DNA of 32,096 nucleotides, taken from contig CADDZM010000027.1 in the NCBI GenBank assembly GCA_902812345.1, forward strand, positions 1 to 32,096, given 5' to 3'. Of the stretch, positions 24,360 through 32,096 are shown piece after piece. A model generated the notes under the pieces. It did no database searches. It had not been told where the DNA came from and saw only the letters and a list, made by a program, of their open reading frames with translations. Made by a program: the position numbers and the translations under genes. The DNA is from Chloroflexota bacterium (GTDB taxonomy: Bacteria > Chloroflexota > Chloroflexia > Chloroheliales > Chloroheliaceae). Position 1 is the stretch's first letter; the number at the start of each line of letters is the position of its first letter.

Positions 24360-25652
24360 TCAGGGACGCCGATCCCAGGGCGGCATGGGGTAAATGGCTT
24401 GTTTTTGGCGCACATCGAAGGGGAAGACGGTATAGCGTTTGCCATCAGGCTGAAGTTGCTCGACGGCCAGGGGTTTGTAAATATTCATTCCTCGCTCATC
24501 AAATTTAATGCGACCATAGAAAGTTAGAATGTCTAAATTTTCCAGGGCTTCGCGGACCGCTTCTGGTTCGGCGCTACCGGCTTTTTCAAGCGCCTGCTGG
24601 AAAGCGACCAGGGCTGCCGAAGACTCAGCGGTATGGTAAGGCACGTCATCATACTCGGGGAACCGGGCCTTGAAAGCCGCCGCATAAGCGGGTGGGGTTT
24701 CCCAGGGGTCATTTCCTTTATACTGCAGGGCGCTGGTCCACTGAGTAGCCCCGAATATATAATCGGCGTCCGATTTCAGGGTATTGCGGAACTCCGGGGT
24801 GGAAGGCCCGATGGTAAAACCAAAAGCGCGGGGCGACAAATTGACGCTGCGAGCTTGCCGCACCACCAGCAGCGAGTCCTGCAGGCGACCCGCTACCAGC
24901 ACTATATCCGGATTAAGGGCTTTGATGCCGAGCAATTCCTGGCTGACATCGGTAGTATTTAAGGGGTAGAGGTGGTTATAGACTACATCCAGGTTATTGC
25001 TCTGGGCGTAATCGCTGGTCCCGGCCAGTACTTCGTAAGAAAAAGGCTCATCCGAGCCGAGCAGGGCGACCGTTTTTACTTTCGGATCGCGGTTTAGCAC
25101 GACAGCGATAATCCCGCGCAGGTAATTTTTGGCAGGGCTGACAATTCCAAAGGTGTAACGACCTTCCGGCGGGAAAATTACTTCTGCCGAGCCGTGACCG
25201 ATAACAATCGGCTTTTTATATTTTTCAGCGATTGCCGCCGCGGCGGTAGAGGTAGTAGAGCCGTAAGGGCCAAGTAAAAAGTTAACTTTATCCTCGGTTA
25301 TCAGCTTTTCGTAAAGCCGGGTCGTTAACTGGGGGTTGCCCTGGTCATCGTAATATTGCAGCTTAACCAGGTATCTCTTATCGCCAATCTTAAGGCCGCC
25401 GCCGGCGTTGACCGTATCCACATAAAAGGTGTACCCATCCAGGCTGTATTCACCCTCTTTAGCGTTGGTGCCGGTAACGGGCAGGGTTGTGCCAAAGACG
25501 ATAGTGCCGATTTCGTCCGGCCGGGCCAGGACCAACAGCCCTAAAATCCCGGCCAGCAGCATTATTAAGAAAGCGCCGCCAATAAGGCTCAGCTTTCGGG
25601 GAAACCAGCCCTTACCCGGCGTTGCCTCAGACCTTTTAATTAAGTCCGACAT
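24360..25652 (-). CDS. Membrane-anchored Liv-type substrate-binding protein, candidate sensor accessory
   Basis: The 430-residue protein has a cytoplasmic N-terminus, one hydrophobic helix (about 21-43) without a lipobox or clear cleavage site, and a type I periplasmic-binding domain of the LivJ/amide-binding class. Typical segments are FGTTLPVTGTNAKEGEYSLDG, FLLGPYGSTTSTAAAAIAEKY, NPDIVLVAGRLQDS and the C-terminal YGRIKFDERGMN. No Liv permease or ATPase is encoded here. It is divergent from a CACHE-domain histidine kinase (314 bp apart). I infer that it binds a ligand outside the cell and presents it to the kinase, as other binding proteins do for sensor kinases. It could instead feed a transporter encoded elsewhere. 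Confidence 0.85.
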   Translation of the reverse strand: MSDLIKRSEATPGKGWFPRKLSLIGGAFLIMLLAGILGLLVLARPDEIGTIVFGTTLPVTGTNAKEGEYSLDGYTFYVDTVNAGGGLKIGDKRYLVKLQYYDDQGNPQLTTRLYEKLITEDKVNFLLGPYGSTTSTAAAAIAEKYKKPIVIGHGSAEVIFPPEGRYTFGIVSPAKNYLRGIIAVVLNRDPKVKTVALLGSDEPFSYEVLAGTSDYAQSNNLDVVYNHLYPLNTTDVSQELLGIKALNPDIVLVAGRLQDSLLVVRQARSVNLSPRAFGFTIGPSTPEFRNTLKSDADYIFGATQWTSALQYKGNDPWETPPAYAAAFKARFPEYDDVPYHTAESSAALVAFQQALEKAGSAEPEAVREALENLDILTFYGRIKFDERGMNIYKPLAVEQLQPDGKRYTVFPFDVRQKQAIYPMPPWDRRP

Positions 25653-25966
25653 CCCTAAAATTACCTTTTACCGGGGTTGAGCTTTACTACCCCAATCTAA
25701 GCCTGTTAACCCCACTTCATAAACCCGGCAGATCCTGGAAATTTAGACCTGGCCTGGTGAGGGAGTTATTACGCCTTTGGACGCAAGCTTAACCGGAGAA
25801 GCCGTATTACCGGCTGGCCTTATGCAATGATTTTAGCCTGGAATAAAAACTCATTATACACCTTTTGAATTATTTGTGAGAAGCGTACTACAGGAGTATA
25901 CTTGAATCATTTGAGGTTACTCTATAGCCGCTAATTTTATCGTTTAAAAGTGTTTTTAAAATTATC
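25653..25966. other. Divergent intergenic region before the histidine kinase
   Basis: The 314 bp hold promoters for the divergent Liv-type protein and kinase genes, but I see no strong consensus. AGCCG-TATTAC-CGGCT at about 25799-25814 is a small hairpin without a T-tract. Just before the kinase start, two imperfect 11-bp units (25940-25950 and 25951-25961) share 7 of 11 bases and weakly recall the repeats in front of the importer operon. Confidence 0.35.
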
Positions 25967-28663
25967 ATGGTAAAGTTGCTTGGACAATCGCTGCTGCGCC
26001 AGTTGCTGGGGTCATATTTAATTTTCGTAGGATTAGTAATCGGCACCGGCCTGCTGGTAAATTTTAACGTACAGCAACAGTTGCGCGCGGATACCCAGGC
26101 TAATGATTTAACCCTGGCCCAATCACTTGCCATTCAGACCGATACCCGGTTAAGAGAAGCTAAAACCGCCCTTTCAGACCTGGCCGGTAATGCCGACTTC
26201 AGGAATTCGCCCGAATCGGCGGCCGCCGTAATTTTCCGGGCTTTCAAATCGGCCCGGCCTGAACTGGACCGGGTTTACTTTCTTGATACAAGCGGGGTTG
26301 AAAAACAGTCGGTGCCGGACGATTTGCGCAGTCGGGGCAGCGACTTTTCAAAAAGACGCTTTTTCCAGCAAGCCCGGTTGAAAACCGAGCCGGTGGTAGA
26401 AGCGGGGATTGTTGACCTGACCACCTTCAACGCGGTAGTGACCATCGCTAAAGGGGTGCGCGATGAAAATCAAAAGTTAGTCGGCGTGCTGGCGGCTAAT
26501 TTGCGGCTGGACGATCTCAGCGAGCCTTTGCTGGCAATTAATACCGAGCAGGCCGGTAAAGGCCGTAACCTGGTGGTAAGCATTATAGACGACCAGGGCC
26601 AACTGATTGCCACTCCCGAACGGGAACGCCTTTTACAATCAGTCCTGAAAGATGTGCCGGCCGCCGCTAGCGCCCTGTCCGGCCAACCGACTACCAGCCT
26701 GGCAAATGGGCCGCACAATCAGCTCTGGCTTTATAGCGCGGTTCCCATTCCAAGCGTCGGGTGGGCTGTAATTGTCCGGCGACCGGCCTCGGAAGCGCTG
26801 GCCGGGGTAAATACATTTACTTCCTGGCTGACCGCTATTTCGTTACTTTTTGGCTTAGGGGGGCTGTTCTTCTGGCTGGCCCTGATGCGGCGGGTAATTA
26901 CGCCCCTGCAAAGCCTGGCTCACTGGAACCGTTCCATCCGGCTTTCGCGCGAACCGCGGCTGCCCCAGCCCGGCGCTTTATCAAAACGGGCCGATGAAGT
27001 GGGGGAACTGGCCCGTTCCCTGAAAAGGCTCGAGCAGGATGTTTTCACCCGCCTTACCGAACTGCATACCCTGCTAGAAACCTCAAACGCTGTCGTCGGC
27101 ACGCTTGACCCCCAGGCTGTTGTTGAAACAATTATCCAGGAAGTGCTGCGCCTGGTAGATATTGCTACCGCCGGGGTGCTGGTGGCCGATAACGAGGGCA
27201 TCTTAAAAGTGCTGGCCTGTAGCAGCTATTCCGAATATTATAATAAAATTAGCGGCATTCCACCGGACGACCCGGAGTCACTCTCGGCCAGGGCTTTACG
27301 GGAAAAGGGGCCGGTCCAGGTCGTAGCCGGGCAAGGCCCAGTCTTCCCGGCCTTATCTTACCAGGAAGGGTTTCGAACCCTGCTGGCTATCCCCCTGCTC
27401 AGCCCGCGGATTGGTAACGGGGTGTTGCTGGTGAACCGCTTTGAGCCGCGCCCTTTTAACCCGGACGAAATGGATTTGCTGCTGACCTTTGCCAACTACG
27501 CGGCCCTGGCCTGGGAACACGCCCTGCTGTACGAACGCAGCGACGAGCGGTTGCAGCAAATTGCCCTGGAAAACGAGCGGCTTTACCGCGGGGTCGCCAA
27601 AGAAAAACAGACCCTGGCCGCTATCATGAGCAGTATGAGCGACGGCCTGGTTTTAGCCGGGCCGGATGGAGGGGTGTTATATACCAACCCGGGCGTTAGC
27701 GCCTTTACCGGGCTGGCTAAAGAAGTGCTGGAAAGCGGTAATATCAGCGCCATTTACGCCAGCCTGCGGGCCAAAACCCAATCGCCGGAAGCCTTTGATG
27801 CCGGTTTATTCAAAGCTACTTCCACCCTGCCTAAAGGTCTGGAAGAACATCGCTCCTGGCAGATTGAAATCAAACAGCCCCGCGACAGGGTGAAAGCGGT
27901 CAGTTTGCGGCTTTTTGATGTCCAGAATGAAACCGGGGGACTGGTCGGGCAGGGTTTGCTCCTGAGCGACATTACTCAGCAGCGCGAAATGGAAGATTTT
28001 AAAACAACCCTCCTGGCGGCGGTCGGCCATGAATTACGCACGCCCCTTACGGCTATTAAAGGGCATGCTTCCACCCTGCTGGCTAACGATGTAAGCTGGA
28101 CGGCCGGAGAACAGCAGCATTTTTTACAAACAATTAGCCTGGAAGCCGACCGGGTGGCCCAGCTTGTAACTAATCTCCTTGACCTGTCCCGCCTGGAAGC
28201 CGGCACCCTCCTGCTCCACCGCTACCCCTGCGATGTGGACGAGCTTATAAACAGCGTTGTGCAAAGACTGTCCCAGCCTGACTTAAAATTTAGCGTGGAA
28301 GTGCCGGTGGCCCTGGGGCCGGTTGTGGTGGATAAATCGCGCACCGAGGTAATTTTAACTAACCTGCTAACAAACGCTATTTCTTACGGAGAGGGTGAAA
28401 TTTGTCTTAAAGTCAAGCAAGTAGGAAATAAAGCTTTAATCCAGGTTGCTAATAACGGGCCTGAGATTGCCGGGGCCGAATTAGAGCATATTTTTGAAAG
28501 ATTTTACCGGGCGCGGCAGGGCGTTGTACAGCGGGCCGCTGGAACCGGGCTGGGCCTGGCAATCTGTAAGGCTTTTGTAGAGGCGCAGGGCGGTGAAATC
28601 TGGGCCGAAAGCAGCCAGACCAGCGGGACCGTTATTTCGTTTACCTTACCCCTTGCGGCCTAG
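25967..28663 (+). CDS. Hybrid-input sensor histidine kinase (CACHE-HAMP-GAF-PAS-HisKA-HATPase)
   Basis: The 898-residue protein has a transmembrane helix (about 13-34) and an extracytoplasmic double-CACHE domain (35-285) with SDFSKRRFFQQARLKTEPVVE and the following VRDENQKLVGVLAANLRLDDL. A second helix (about 285-307), HAMP (308-360), GAF (about 380-540) and PAS (about 545-665) come next. The kinase core has His688 in GHELRTPLTAIKGH, the N-box LTNLLTNAIS, and GTGLGLAI. CACHE domains often bind small organic acids or amino acids. It is followed 50 bp later by its response regulator. No ribosome binding site is clear before the ATG, and an in-frame stop at 25925-25927 limits other starts. With the divergent Liv-type protein it probably senses the substrate of this island. 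Confidence 0.94.
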   Translation: MVKLLGQSLLRQLLGSYLIFVGLVIGTGLLVNFNVQQQLRADTQANDLTLAQSLAIQTDTRLREAKTALSDLAGNADFRNSPESAAAVIFRAFKSARPELDRVYFLDTSGVEKQSVPDDLRSRGSDFSKRRFFQQARLKTEPVVEAGIVDLTTFNAVVTIAKGVRDENQKLVGVLAANLRLDDLSEPLLAINTEQAGKGRNLVVSIIDDQGQLIATPERERLLQSVLKDVPAAASALSGQPTTSLANGPHNQLWLYSAVPIPSVGWAVIVRRPASEALAGVNTFTSWLTAISLLFGLGGLFFWLALMRRVITPLQSLAHWNRSIRLSREPRLPQPGALSKRADEVGELARSLKRLEQDVFTRLTELHTLLETSNAVVGTLDPQAVVETIIQEVLRLVDIATAGVLVADNEGILKVLACSSYSEYYNKISGIPPDDPESLSARALREKGPVQVVAGQGPVFPALSYQEGFRTLLAIPLLSPRIGNGVLLVNRFEPRPFNPDEMDLLLTFANYAALAWEHALLYERSDERLQQIALENERLYRGVAKEKQTLAAIMSSMSDGLVLAGPDGGVLYTNPGVSAFTGLAKEVLESGNISAIYASLRAKTQSPEAFDAGLFKATSTLPKGLEEHRSWQIEIKQPRDRVKAVSLRLFDVQNETGGLVGQGLLLSDITQQREMEDFKTTLLAAVGHELRTPLTAIKGHASTLLANDVSWTAGEQQHFLQTISLEADRVAQLVTNLLDLSRLEAGTLLLHRYPCDVDELINSVVQRLSQPDLKFSVEVPVALGPVVVDKSRTEVILTNLLTNAISYGEGEICLKVKQVGNKALIQVANNGPEIAGAELEHIFERFYRARQGVVQRAAGTGLGLAICKAFVEAQGGEIWAESSQTSGTVISFTLPLAA

Positions 28664-28713
28664 CACCGCCCCGCCTTTTGATGGTAAAGGGCTTATCAAC
28701 TTAAACCAAAGGT

Positions 28714-29421
28714 ATGCCGAAGATGATGCGCAATGAAGCAAGCCAGATTCTCGTCGCCGAAGACGAAGTGACCGTGCGCGATTTTATATGCCGGAACCTA
28801 AAGGCTCGTAAATTCCAGGTTGTAGAGGCTACCAACGGGCTGGAAGCCCTGGCCCTGTGGGAAACCGAACACCCGGATTTGCTGATTCTGGATATTATGA
28901 TGCCTCGCATGGGCGGGCTAGAGGTCTTGCGGCGGGTCCGCGAGCGTTCGACCATCCCGATTATTATCCTGACCGCCCTGGACGAAGAAGCGGATAAAGT
29001 AGAAGCGTTTGAACTGGGCGCGGATGATTACCTGACCAAACCCTTCGGGGTGGTTGAGCTGATGGCAAGGGTCCAGGCGGTGCTAAGACGTTCTACCTGG
29101 ACCGCCCCGGTTGAAGTCAGCCTGACGAGAAGTTACGGCGACCTTAAAATTGACCTGGAAGACCGCCTGGTCTTTTTCAAGGGAAATAAAGTCCTTTTAA
29201 GCCCGACCGAATTCACCCTGCTGGAACAACTGGTGGTTAATGCGAATAAAGTATTGAGCCACCGCATGCTTTTACAAAAGGTTTGGGGCGCTGAATACGG
29301 CAATGAAACGGAATACTTGCGGGTTTACATGGGGCGGCTAAGACGCAAACTGGAAACCGACCCGGCTAATCCGCGCTATTTCCTGACCGAACCGGGCATC
29401 GGCTACCGCTTTGCCCCTTAG
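28714..29421 (+). CDS. OmpR/KdpE-like response regulator
   Basis: The product (235 residues from the ATG at 28714) has a receiver domain with Glu16/Asp17, phospho-acceptor Asp60 in LILDIMMPRMGG, and LTKPF with the conserved lysine. A winged-helix domain follows (about 138-235) with LSPTEFTLLEQLVVNANKVLSHR and EYLRVYMGRLRRKLE, like KdpE. AAAGG is only one base before the first ATG; the ATG at 28723 is 10 bases away and may be the true start. It is cotranscribed with the CACHE kinase and ends in a terminator. It is the likely protein for the 11-bp-period repeats before the importer operon. Confidence 0.94.
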   Translation: MPKMMRNEASQILVAEDEVTVRDFICRNLKARKFQVVEATNGLEALALWETEHPDLLILDIMMPRMGGLEVLRRVRERSTIPIIILTALDEEADKVEAFELGADDYLTKPFGVVELMARVQAVLRRSTWTAPVEVSLTRSYGDLKIDLEDRLVFFKGNKVLLSPTEFTLLEQLVVNANKVLSHRMLLQKVWGAEYGNETEYLRVYMGRLRRKLETDPANPRYFLTEPGIGYRFAP

Positions 29422-29459
29422 ACCGGCTTCAGGGAAAAGTTCCCTGAAGCCGGTCTTTT
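29421..29459 (+). terminator. Strong terminator after the two-component genes
   Basis: GACCGGCTTCAGGGAA and TTCCCTGAAGCCGGTC form a perfect 16-bp stem with a 3-nt loop, followed by TTTT. The stem begins at the last base of the response regulator's TAG stop. On the minus strand there is no T tail, so it serves the plus strand only. Confidence 0.92.
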
Positions 29460-29487
29460 CACGAAGATAAATCCTCACCGGCCCGGG

Positions 29488-30933
29488 TTACACCACCATT
29501 AAATCCATCATTTGATTAACAGGCGTATTTTCAAGGCAGGACTGGTCGGCGAACAACTCCTGCAAGGCTCCGGCGGGCTTTTCCGAGAGTCGAGTGGCGA
29601 TATTGTGGCGGAATTTGGCAATCAGCAGGGGCATTCCTTCCTTACGCCGCCTGCGGTGGCCTACCGGGTATTCAACCTCGACCCGCTCTGTCGAAGCGCC
29701 ATCCGAGAAGAAGACCTGGATAGCGTTGCCTATAGCCCGTTTCTCCGGGTCGAGGTAATCCCTGGTAAAGCGTTCGTTCTCGACCACTTCCATTTTTTCG
29801 CGCAGGAAATCGAGCCGGGGGTCAGCCGCCGCGGCATCTTCATAATCGTCCGCCGTTAAATCGCCTTTGAGCAAGCCTACGGCTACCATGTACTGGATAC
29901 AGTGGTCGCGGTCGGCCGGGTTATTAAGCGGGCCGATTTTATCAATAATGCGTTTGCCTGACTCCTGGGTTTCAATCACAATTTTTTCAATGGAAGCAAG
30001 CCGGTCGCGCACAAGGGGATGCAGGGCCAGAGCGGCCTCAATGGCGGTCTGAGCGTGAAATTCCGCCGGGTACGAAATTTTAAACAGGACGTTTTCCATT
30101 ACATAGCTGCCGTAGGGCTGGGGAACTTTAACCGGGCGGCCTTTAAACAGCACGTCCTGGAAACCCCAGACCGGCGCGGTCAGGGCTGAGGGGGAGCCCA
30201 TTTCTCCTTTTAAGGCCATAAGAGCCAAGCGCACTCCGCGGGCCGTGGCGTCACCCGCCGCCCAGCTTTTACGAGAGCCGGTGTTAGGGGCGTGCCGGTA
30301 AGGGCGTAAGGCGCTGCCGTCTATCCAGGCATTTGAAACCGCGTTAATAACTTCTTCTCGGGTGCCGCCTAACAGGGCCGTCGCGACGGCAGTAGAAGCT
30401 ATTCTCACCAGCATGACGTGATCCAACCCGACCCGGTTAAAACTGTTTTGCAGCGCCAGAACTCCTTGAATTTCGTGCGCTTTTATCAGCGAGGTCAGTA
30501 CGGTTTTCAATGTCAATGGCGCTTTCCCCTCGGAAAGGTTCTGACGGGCTAAATAATCCGTGACGGCCAGGATAGCGCCCAGGTTATCGGAAGGGTGGCC
30601 CCATTCCTCGGCCAGCCAGGTATCGTTATAATCCAGCCACCGAATCATAGCGCCCATATTAAAAGCCGCCTGCACCGGGTCGAGGCGATACGCGGTGCCG
30701 GGAACTTTGACGCCGCCCGGCATTTCAGCCCCCGGCACGACCGGACCTAGCAGTTTGGTACAGGCGGGGTAACTCAGGGCCAACAGCCCACACCCCAGGC
30801 TGTCCATGAGGCAATAGCGGGCGGTATCCAGGGCTTCCGGGCTGGTTACTTCAAAGCCGGTAACGTAATCGGCAATATCCACCAGAATCTGGTCCGGCGC
30901 AGGGCGGCTGGCCGAACGAACAGCATGTGACAT
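29488..30933 (-). CDS. prpD: MmgE/PrpD-family 2-methylcitrate dehydratase
   Basis: I prefer the ATG ending at 30933, which has GAGAGGG upstream and gives 481 residues (E. coli PrpD has 483); an earlier ATG at 30975 would add 14. The sequence is typical Prp[87 protein letters not shown] and [19 protein letters not shown]. PrpD dehydrates 2-methylcitrate to 2-methyl-cis-aconitate without an iron-sulfur cluster. The superfamily also holds cis-aconitate decarboxylases. It follows prpB closely on the same strand, so it belongs to the same operon, and its function is best read as methylcitrate-type. Confidence 0.9.
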   Translation of the reverse strand: MSHAVRSASRPAPDQILVDIADYVTGFEVTSPEALDTARYCLMDSLGCGLLALSYPACTKLLGPVVPGAEMPGGVKVPGTAYRLDPVQAAFNMGAMIRWLDYNDTWLAEEWGHPSDNLGAILAVTDYLARQNLSEGKAPLTLKTVLTSLIKAHEIQGVLALQNSFNRVGLDHVMLVRIASTAVATALLGGTREEVINAVSNAWIDGSALRPYRHAPNTGSRKSWAAGDATARGVRLALMALKGEMGSPSALTAPVWGFQDVLFKGRPVKVPQPYGSYVMENVLFKISYPAEFHAQTAIEAALALHPLVRDRLASIEKIVIETQESGKRIIDKIGPLNNPADRDHCIQYMVAVGLLKGDLTADDYEDAAAADPRLDFLREKMEVVENERFTRDYLDPEKRAIGNAIQVFFSDGASTERVEVEYPVGHRRRRKEGMPLLIAKFRHNIATRLSEKPAGALQELFADQSCLENTPVNQMMDLMVV

Positions 30934-30978
30934 TTTACTTTTCCCTCTCGCATCGTTAGCGGGTCTGGACGCCATTGG

Positions 30979-31872
30979 CTACTTTTCGGTTGCTTCCTGC
31001 GAAAAAAGCCGGTCTAATTTTTCTTCAAAGCTGTGGTAATTTAAAATATCGTAAAGTTCCGCGCGGGTTTGCATAAGAGGCAAAGCCCTTTTCTGGCTGC
31101 CTTCCGTCCGCAAAATCTGATAAACCTGCATAGCCGCCGCGCTCATGGCCCGGAAGGCTGAAAGAGGATATAGCGCCAGGCTAACCCCGACCGTGGCAAG
31201 TTCCTCCACGGTAAACAGGGGCGTCAGGCCAAATTCGGTAATGTTAGCCAGGACCGGCACTTTAACTGCCGCCACGAACTTTTCATAAGTGGCAAGGTCA
31301 GTAATTGCTTCCGGAAAAATCATATCCGCCCCGGCATCCACAAAAGCGCAGGCGCGTTCGATGGCGCTTTCGAGTCCTTCTACCGCGAGGGCATCCGTCC
31401 GGGCCATTATGACAAAATCCGGGTCTTGCCTGGCGTCAACGGCGGCTTTAATTCGGTCCGCCATTTCCGCCTGACTGACGATAGCTTTGCCGGGGCGGTG
31501 TCCGCAGCGTTTGGCCTGCACCTGGTCTTCGATATGCAAGGCTCCGGCGCCGGATTTGATAAGCGATTTTACGGTCCGGGCAATATTAAAAGCGCCGCCA
31601 AACCCGGTATCTACATCCACCAGGAGAGGTAATTCGGTGACTTCGGTGATGCGGCGGACATCGGTAAGGACATCATCAAGGGTTGTTATGCCGAGGTCCG
31701 GCACGCCCAGGGAACCGGCGGCAACCCCACCGCCTGAAAGATAAATTGCCTTAAAACCGGCACGTTGGGCTAAAAGGGCCGTATATGCGTTAAGGGTGCC
31801 GGCTACCTGTAGAGGGTGTTCTTCTTTTACAGCCGCTCTAAACCGGCTGCCGGCAGACTTTAGTTGATTCAT
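30979..31872 (-). CDS. prpB: 2-Methylisocitrate lyase (PrpB)
   Basis: The start at 31872 has GGAGG 6 bp upstream and gives 297 residues, almost identical in length to E. coli PrpB; an earlier start at 31938 is unlikely. Residues match the family: SGGGVAAG (46-53), Asp59, VDVDTGFGG with Asp86 and Asp88, IEDQ with Glu115, and KRCGHRPGK (121-129) with catalytic Cys123. That motif is characteristic of methylisocitrate lyase and distinct from KKCGH of isocitrate lyases. It cleaves 2-methylisocitrate to pyruvate and succinate. It is the first gene of the prpBD operon. 2,3-Dimethylmalate lyase and oxaloacetate-type relatives are less likely. Confidence 0.93.
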   Translation of the reverse strand: MNQLKSAGSRFRAAVKEEHPLQVAGTLNAYTALLAQRAGFKAIYLSGGGVAAGSLGVPDLGITTLDDVLTDVRRITEVTELPLLVDVDTGFGGAFNIARTVKSLIKSGAGALHIEDQVQAKRCGHRPGKAIVSQAEMADRIKAAVDARQDPDFVIMARTDALAVEGLESAIERACAFVDAGADMIFPEAITDLATYEKFVAAVKVPVLANITEFGLTPLFTVEELATVGVSLALYPLSAFRAMSAAAMQVYQILRTEGSQKRALPLMQTRAELYDILNYHSFEEKLDRLFSQEATEK

Positions 31873-32014
31873 TTTGAACCTCCGATATTTACTCCTGAGT
31901 GAGAGCCTTTCATATTCAGGCAACCCCAATTCTAACATGAAGGAGTTATTTGTTTTTGTTAAGTTCTTTAATCGTAACTACACAGGTACTTGACAAAGCT
32001 GTTAAATTAAAACA

Positions 32015-32096
32015 ATGAGTTTAGAAGAAAAAAACGAACAACTCAAAGCTGAAAATGCCGCTCTCAAAGCTCAATTGCTAGAGCGGGTGGCCCAGC
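32015..32096 (+). CDS. Start of a probable IS66-type transposase (partial)
   Basis: The ATG at 32015 opens a frame that runs off the right edge after 27 codons, reading MSLEEKNEQLKAENAALKAQ and then LLERVAQ. A leucine-zipper-like coiled coil of the LKAENAALKAQL type is the usual N-terminus of IS66-family transposases. I see no ribosome binding site or terminal repeat nearby. Any coiled-coil protein could begin this way, so the call is tentative. Confidence 0.5.
   Translation, partial: MSLEEKNEQLKAENAALKAQLLERVAQ

Noticed and set aside
31990-32018. TTGACA at 31990-31995 as a -35 element for the right-edge gene
   Set aside because: At 17-bp spacing the -10 would fall on the start codon and does not resemble TATAAT.

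Overview
The window is a gene-dense bacterial chromosome segment of roughly 50-55% GC with no rRNA, tRNA or CRISPR. It is probably from the Chloroflexota. The hints are an Ala/Thr-rich spacer after a lipobox in a solute-binding lipoprotein, WSPDG-type propellers anchored in the membrane, and a membrane-fused sulfite-oxidase-like protein. No marker gene is present, so this is an inference from gene style.

Left part (1-9.1 kb): the 3' end of a polytopic membrane protein, probably of the glycosyltransferase-39 type. An ECF sigma factor follows, in an operon with a membrane-anchored beta-propeller protein (both minus strand). Next come an orphan OmpR-family response regulator and, divergent from it, a small exported repeat protein. 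Two PhoB-like direct-repeat boxes lie back to back in the gap between those two. A minus-strand operon then encodes an Ala/Pro-rich protein, a membrane-anchored phospholipase-D-like protein and an alpha/beta hydrolase. It is preceded by a 63-residue protein with its own terminator.

Middle (9.1-14 kb): a sulfite-oxidase/YedY-like molybdopterin protein with a five-helix membrane domain, a type-B carboxylesterase, and the frameshifted remnant of a family 3 beta-glucosidase.

Right part (14-32 kb): what looks like one metabolic island for a branched or unsaturated di/tricarboxylate. It contains a LysR regulator, an RraA-family aldolase, a PrpF-family isomerase, an aconitase, a three-gene ABC importer of the iron/phosphonate type (ATPase, fused double permease, lipoprotein), and a membrane-anchored Liv-type binding protein with no permease. 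It also has a CACHE-GAF-PAS histidine kinase with its response regulator, then PrpD and PrpB. PrpF, aconitase, PrpD and PrpB together cover 2-methylcitrate to pyruvate plus succinate. The synthase PrpC is absent, and a dedicated importer and sensor are present. That suggests use of an external substrate, although PrpC could lie elsewhere. Four 7-bp repeats at exact 11-bp period sit 11 bp upstream of a -10-like hexamer in front of the importer, as at PhoB-class promoters, so the local response regulator is the obvious candidate activator. The right edge cuts into the start of what looks like an IS66-type transposase.
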